From an uncultured Lachnospiraceae bacterium (GTDB lineage Bacteria; Bacillota; Clostridia; Lachnospirales; Lachnospiraceae): 23,109 nucleotides of DNA. The notes under the pieces were generated by a model. The model did not search any database and had not been told where the DNA came from. It saw only the letters and a list, made by a program, of their open reading frames with translations. The DNA lies in the NCBI GenBank assembly GCA_910586705.1, contig CAJUJK010000040.1, positions 1 to 23,109 on the forward strand. The letters are read 5' to 3'. How positions within the stretch are numbered: position 1 is the first letter of the stretch; the number at the start of each line of letters is the position of its first letter. A program made the position numbers and the translations under genes. Positions 23,059 through 23,109 of the stretch are shown here, one piece after another.

Positions 23059-23109
23059 AAGCGCAAAGTAATGGGGTGGATTTCATCCCCCTTTCAAAGA
23101 TTATATAAT

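Noticed and set aside
22671..23066. 131-aa minus-strand open frame
   Set aside because: It is Arg/Lys/Cys/Pro-rich and crosses all four hairpins; the better protein signal at 22921-23058 lies in another frame.
1..23109. CRISPR array or tandem direct repeats
   Set aside because: No regularly spaced repeat units were found; the repeats present are isolated palindromes and one pair of 20-mers.

Overview
The window looks like chromosomal DNA from a gut-type member of the Lachnospiraceae (Firmicutes, Clostridia). The reasons are strong GGAGG ribosome sites throughout, the GuaA type and its small upstream neighbours (a 67-aa protein and a DUF2200 protein), LolD/FtsX-type ABC genes, three lipoproteins with Gram-positive style leaders, and SWIM and JAB genes typical of accessory regions in this family. 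I cannot name a species. No rRNA, tRNA or CRISPR array was seen.

Layout. 1-3.2 kb is A+T-rich accessory DNA: a minus-strand MerR regulator and serine hydrolase operon, with a textbook 19-bp-spacer MerR promoter and two terminator-like hairpins, followed by a 5'-truncated second serine hydrolase. 3.2-4.1 kb is a graveyard with an integrase N-terminal fragment and an internally deleted MATE exporter. 4.1-14.3 kb is a plus-strand envelope/transport region: an Ntn-type amide hydrolase lipoprotein, an AMP-ligase fused to a DUF3737 beta-helix, a small protein, a LysE exporter broken by one amber codon, a cyclophilin-like domain with an internal deletion, a minus-strand LysR regulator, a paralogous small protein, an ABC ATPase broken by one ochre codon, its intact FtsX permease, a lipoprotein, and the stub of a pyridoxamine-oxidase-like gene. 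14.4-17.3 kb is a minus-strand pair of a solute-binding lipoprotein and a chemoreceptor. 17.7-19.7 kb is core-like: the 67-aa protein, DUF2200 and guaA. 19.7-23.1 kb is again A+T-rich accessory DNA: a truncated GNAT gene, a RecG-like C-terminal remnant, two perfect 26-bp palindromes, a SWIM protein, a JAB/RadC-like protein, a 54-aa protein, and a hairpin-rich tail with a minus-strand gene remnant.

How the parts may work together. The binding lipoprotein and the chemoreceptor share a promoter and may form a ligand-sensing pair without a permease. The LysR gene is divergent from the ABC operon and a nested dyad lies between them. The most notable points are: (1) a GMP synthase whose glutaminase half is shrunken and lacks the catalytic Cys, so ammonia must come from elsewhere; (2) the ligase-DUF3737 fusion, which keeps an internal ribosome site and start; (3) a family of short perfect hairpins, some inserted inside a reading frame; (4) repeated gene decay by single stop codons and internal deletions in neighbouring transport genes. 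I did not find a clearly new defence or signalling system. The SWIM-JAB module and the twin palindromes are the nearest candidates.
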